Below, piece by piece: positions 5,763 through 7,553 of a stretch of 7,553 bases of DNA. The first letter of the stretch is position 1. Every line of letters begins with the position of its first letter. The notes beneath the pieces were generated by a model that was not told the origin of the DNA, searched no databases, and was given only the letters and a program-made list of their open reading frames with translations. Source of the stretch: Pseudomonadota bacterium (GTDB lineage Bacteria > Pseudomonadota > Gammaproteobacteria > Halothiobacillales > Halothiobacillaceae); assembly GCA_021795795.1 (NCBI GenBank), contig JAJYPA010000406.1, positions 1-7,553 of the forward strand, in the 5' to 3' direction. Both the position numbers and the translations under genes were made by a program.

Positions 5763-6429
5763 TAATTGACGACATGCTCCTTTCACTTGTTGGGTATTTC
5801 TGCTGGAGCCGTCTTAGCTCTGCAATTTCGCGGGCTTCCTTTTCCGCAGCTTGTGCTGTTAACGCCAGTTGTTTTTTAAGCGCGGCGTTCTTCCGCTGCT
5901 GGGCATATTGTTGACATGCGGATGTTTCATTCAGCCGTTCGTCATCGATATCGCTTTCAGAAACGATGACGATTTCCCTGATTTTCTCGAAGTCCACCTC
6001 GGTGTACTCGTCACCACGATCTTCTTGCGGGGTCTCTCGAATCTTCATCTGCCCCAGTTTTTCATACAAATCGTTTAGGCTTTCTGCTCTGATCCAACAG
6101 GATCCATCTTTACAGGCATCCCGATTGTCCATGTCACGATAGTAATCTGACACCGTTACAAAACACTCGAATTGCGAAACCTTCTTGCTCATGTCAGTCT
6201 CCGTTCTCAAAATATGCGCAATAACCTGTTCACGCCGATCAGCTAGCACCCGTTTTGCCTCATTGAAATCGGGATGCGCGTCCAGGATCGTATCGATGGA
6301 CTCGTAGATTAAAATCTCAGGAGTCCCGTAACGCGCTCGGCAAGCGGCTATCGCCAAACGGGTGCTGCGCTCCACCTTTTCGTTGTGGGCGCGTGGCTGG
6401 GTTTCCCGATCAACATCTGGCGAGGCCAT
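5752..6429 (-). CDS. Hypothetical phage protein, 225 aa, 3' end altered by IscB element
   Basis: The family is not recognised. Residues 1-79 form a mostly helical domain (for example TRLAIAACRARYGTPEILIYE). Residues 80-225 begin MSKKVSQFECFVTVSDYY, contain CKDGSCW and acidic stretches, and end in a long coiled-coil helix rich in Ala, Gln and Lys (about 175-212). The last residues, PA, and the TGA stop are supplied by the left hairpin of the IscB element, so the native C-terminus is changed. An internal in-frame ATG (codon 80, 6192-6190) has GGAG 6 nt upstream, so a second product of 146 aa, or an ancestral fusion of two genes, is plausible. The main start (6429) has AGGGGGA upstream and lies 14 nt after the previous stop. 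Confidence 0.68.
   Translation of the reverse strand: MASPDVDRETQPRAHNEKVERSTRLAIAACRARYGTPEILIYESIDTILDAHPDFNEAKRVLADRREQVIAHILRTETDMSKKVSQFECFVTVSDYYRDMDNRDACKDGSCWIRAESLNDLYEKLGQMKIRETPQEDRGDEYTEVDFEKIREIVIVSESDIDDERLNETSACQQYAQQRKNAALKKQLALTAQAAEKEAREIAELRRLQQKYPTSERSMSSITPA
5763..5778 (-). other. Presumed omega-RNA guide segment (flanking phage DNA)
   Basis: In IscB systems the guide is the roughly 16 nt immediately 5' of the scaffold, taken from DNA flanking the insertion. Here that reads AGCATGTCGTCAATTA on the minus strand. It directly follows AAAGG and includes the sequence GGAGCATG, that is, a ribosome-binding-like and start-codon-like stretch of the interrupted phage locus. Guide length and exact ends are inferred from other IscB systems. 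Confidence 0.55.
6190..6202 (-). promoter_or_regulatory. Internal Shine-Dalgarno and ATG within the 225-aa ORF
   Basis: GGAG (6202-6199) sits 6 nt before an in-frame ATG (6192-6190). The residues after it, MSKKVSQFECFV, look like a natural N-terminus. This would give an independent 146-aa protein starting at codon 80 of the longer frame. Confidence 0.45.
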
Positions 6430-6443
6430 ACTTCCCCCTGAAA

Positions 6444-6650
6444 TTACGCCTGCGTCTCAATCTCAAAACTCCCCGGAGCATTACCTTCGTCGTCCGACAA
6501 TAGGAGCATCGTTCTCTTCGTTCCATCTGGCATGGTGATAAGGAGACCAAAGAACTCGCCAATACCAGAATCCTCTCCACTCCGGACAAGACCAGAGATA
6601 GTGCCGCCCACCAATTGATCCAGCTTTTTCAGATAAAAATCCGCATTCAT
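6444..6650 (-). CDS. Small conserved phage/plasmid-type protein, 68 aa
   Basis: A short acidic protein, likely a small beta-rich fold. GEFFGLLITMPDGTKRTMLLL (written here in pieces: GEFFGLLI at 31-38, PDGTKR at 41-46) is followed by LSDDEGNAPGSFEIE (51-65). The FxGLxI ... DGxK ... LxxDDEGNxPGSF pattern recalls small accessory proteins often found in phages and plasmids whose function is not known to me. AGGAGG lies 5 nt before the ATG at 6650, the best ribosome-binding site in the window. It is the first gene after the sigma70-like promoter at 6706-6677, so it should be strongly expressed when that promoter is active. Confidence 0.72.
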   Translation of the reverse strand: MNADFYLKKLDQLVGGTISGLVRSGEDSGIGEFFGLLITMPDGTKRTMLLLSDDEGNAPGSFEIETQA

Positions 6651-6669
6651 GACTGCCTCCTTTCCAATA

Positions 6670-6693
6670 TATGATTAGTATATAACAATCATA
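6670..6693. promoter_or_regulatory. Inverted repeat over the -10 box, possible operator
   Basis: The arms TATGATT (6670-6676) and AATCATA (6687-6693) are perfect 7-bp inverted repeats separated by 10 bp, and the spacer contains the -10 element (6682-6677). A dyad centred on the -10 box is a typical repressor site. No regulator gene is visible in the window, so the binding protein is unknown. Confidence 0.45.
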
Positions 6694-6706
6694 CATAGGG
6701 TGTCAA
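6677..6706 (-). promoter_or_regulatory. Sigma70-like promoter of the downstream operon
   Basis: On the minus strand there is a perfect -35 TTGACA (6706-6701), an 18-nt spacer, and -10 TATACT (6682-6677, 5 of 6 matches), in the most AT-rich stretch of the window. The start of transcription is expected near 6670, about 20 nt before the ATG at 6650. The TGA stop of the upstream 97-aa gene (6705-6703) lies within the -35 box. It would transcribe the 68-aa and 225-aa genes, the omega-RNA and possibly iscB and beyond. Confidence 0.65.
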
Positions 6707-6996
6707 ATTTTCGGTCCACCGGTGCGGTCACCGCAGTTTTCCGTCATCCATTGTGCCAACGCCGCTCGCATCGCATCGCGGTAGTCTTGATTTCCGGGGT
6801 CGGACAGCAGCCTCACAGCGCTCTCGGCCATGATGTGGTTTTTCGCCTTCTCGCGACGAAGCCACTCTTCTGCAATGGACACAAAGCACAGCGGTTCTCC
6901 AGGGCCAGCGCGAGTGCTGGCCCGTCGGTATCGCTTATGCCCCGTTCCTGTGTAGTACAGGCGGGCGACCACTGGAAGTCTATTTTTATCACTCAT
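6703..6996 (-). CDS. Hypothetical phage protein, 97 aa
   Basis: The family is not recognised. The N-terminal 35 residues are very basic (KRYRRASTRAGPGEP), followed by helices with Trp and acidic residues (AEEWLRREKAKNHIMAESAV, then DAMRAALAQWMTENC). It may bind nucleic acid, but no motif proves this. The start is the ATG at 6996, with AAAGGA about 10 nt upstream, 29 bp after the dNMP kinase stop. The bases around the start (minus strand CCTGATCATGAGT) recur at the start of the gene at 346. Confidence 0.65.
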   Translation of the reverse strand: MSDKNRLPVVARLYYTGTGHKRYRRASTRAGPGEPLCFVSIAEEWLRREKAKNHIMAESAVRLLSDPGNQDYRDAMRAALAQWMTENCGDRTGGPKI

Positions 6997-7025
6997 GATC
7001 AGGCGATCCTTTCTCTTGTGATGGG

Positions 7026-7553
7026 TTAATCTGGCAATGCATCCATCGCCAGGATGGCGACCGCCGTCACGGTTTCCGTCAATTCTTCCAGCGTGCCGTC
7101 ATTGCGAATCTGGAGATCCGGACTGCAAGTTTCCCAGAACACTTCAGACACATGGCCCGCCACCGGCTCCACGCCGGGCCGCAACACCAGGCCAAGTCGT
7201 CCGCCGAGTTCCCGCACCAGGTCCGCCTCATTCTGGAAACGCACGTCGGTCACGACCCAATCCTGGTCAGGGCCGGAAAGCAGCCGGTCTCGGACCTTGT
7301 CGATCCAATAGGACTCGCGTTGCGCCCTGCGGTATTCGGTGCCCCACCACTGGAGGATCTGGCGAGGGGGATACGGGATGTTGGAGTGTCCGATGGGGCG
7401 GTTTCCACGATGTTTGATCTGACGCACGACCTGAGCAAACTCGCCTTCCATGCAGTGACCGAGAGACAGTCTCGCGCTGCGCTTCTCCTTCGTTTCGCGG
7501 GTCTTGAGGAACGTGATGGGCACATTAAACGCTGTGCTGACTTCCTTGTACAA
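7026..7553 (-). CDS. Deoxynucleoside monophosphate kinase, T4 gp1-like (N-terminus outside window)
   Basis: Phage dNMP kinases phosphorylate dNMPs to dNDPs for phage DNA synthesis in the cytoplasm. The visible 175 codons are the middle and C-terminal parts. PRQILQWWGTEYRRAQ (residues 63-78 of the visible part) corresponds to the substrate-binding segment of the family. VVTDVRFQNEADLVRELGG (100-118) is the characteristic DVRFxNEA block. HVSE (134-137) and NDGTLEEL (151-158) match the late conserved motifs. The P-loop should lie upstream, beyond the right edge, so catalytic competence cannot be judged. The first visible codon is TTG and is probably internal. This gene is the main functional sign that the region is phage-derived. 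Confidence 0.82.
   Translation of the reverse strand: MYKEVSTAFNVPITFLKTRETKEKRSARLSLGHCMEGEFAQVVRQIKHRGNRPIGHSNIPYPPRQILQWWGTEYRRAQRESYWIDKVRDRLLSGPDQDWVVTDVRFQNEADLVRELGGRLGLVLRPGVEPVAGHVSEVFWETCSPDLQIRNDGTLEELTETVTAVAILAMDALPD

Noticed and set aside
1..7553. tRNA genes, rRNA or CRISPR array
   Set aside because: No tRNA-like T-arm/anticodon arrangement and no regularly spaced repeats were seen; the only repeated hairpins are the two ends of the IscB element.

Overview
This 7.55 kb window looks like a tightly packed early or middle gene block of a proteobacterial double-stranded DNA phage, prophage or phage-plasmid, interrupted by one IscB/OMEGA transposon-like element. The evidence for a phage is: all supported genes lie on the minus strand; most are short proteins of unknown function; neighbouring genes overlap by a few bases at stop/start codons (ATGA, GTGA, TTGA); and the most upstream gene is the C-terminal part of a T4 gp1-like deoxynucleoside monophosphate kinase. 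No structural, lysis, replication or integrase gene is visible, so host and genome type cannot be fixed further.

Layout in the direction of transcription (right to left). 7553-7026: dNMP kinase, 5' end outside the window. 6996-6703: small basic protein. Next comes a sigma70-like promoter whose -35 box contains the stop codon of the previous gene and whose -10 box sits in the centre of a 7+7 bp inverted repeat, a possible operator. This promoter would drive a 68-aa protein (6650-6444), a 225-aa protein (6429-5752) and what follows. Near the 3' end of the 225-aa gene an IscB element of about 1.79 kb is inserted (about 5762-3971). After it come a DUF6575-like remnant (read from 4050), then 96-, 178-, 104-, 90-, 318-, 177- and 76-aa proteins, and a Cys-rich protein that runs off the left edge.

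The IscB element carries, in order, a left hairpin preceded by TTAC, an omega-RNA/HEARO-like region of about 280 nt, iscB (474 aa), and a right hairpin nearly identical to the left one. No tnpA is present. The IscB protein keeps its PLMP segment, bridge helix, a complete HNH domain and the C-terminal TAM-interacting-like domain. However, the RuvC-I catalytic Asp is Gly58 and the RuvC-II catalytic Glu is Met167. It therefore reads as a natural RuvC-inactive, HNH-intact IscB: a predicted target-strand nickase or a mainly binding protein.

The sequence in the guide position, directly 5' of the left hairpin, contains a Shine-Dalgarno-like and start-codon-like stretch of the interrupted phage locus. 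The element also appears fitted to its site. Its left hairpin loop supplies a stop codon to the upstream gene. Its right end supplies a Shine-Dalgarno sequence and an ATG that overlaps the iscB stop codon, which restarts the downstream phage gene as a chimeric ORF. These points are the most interesting content of the window.
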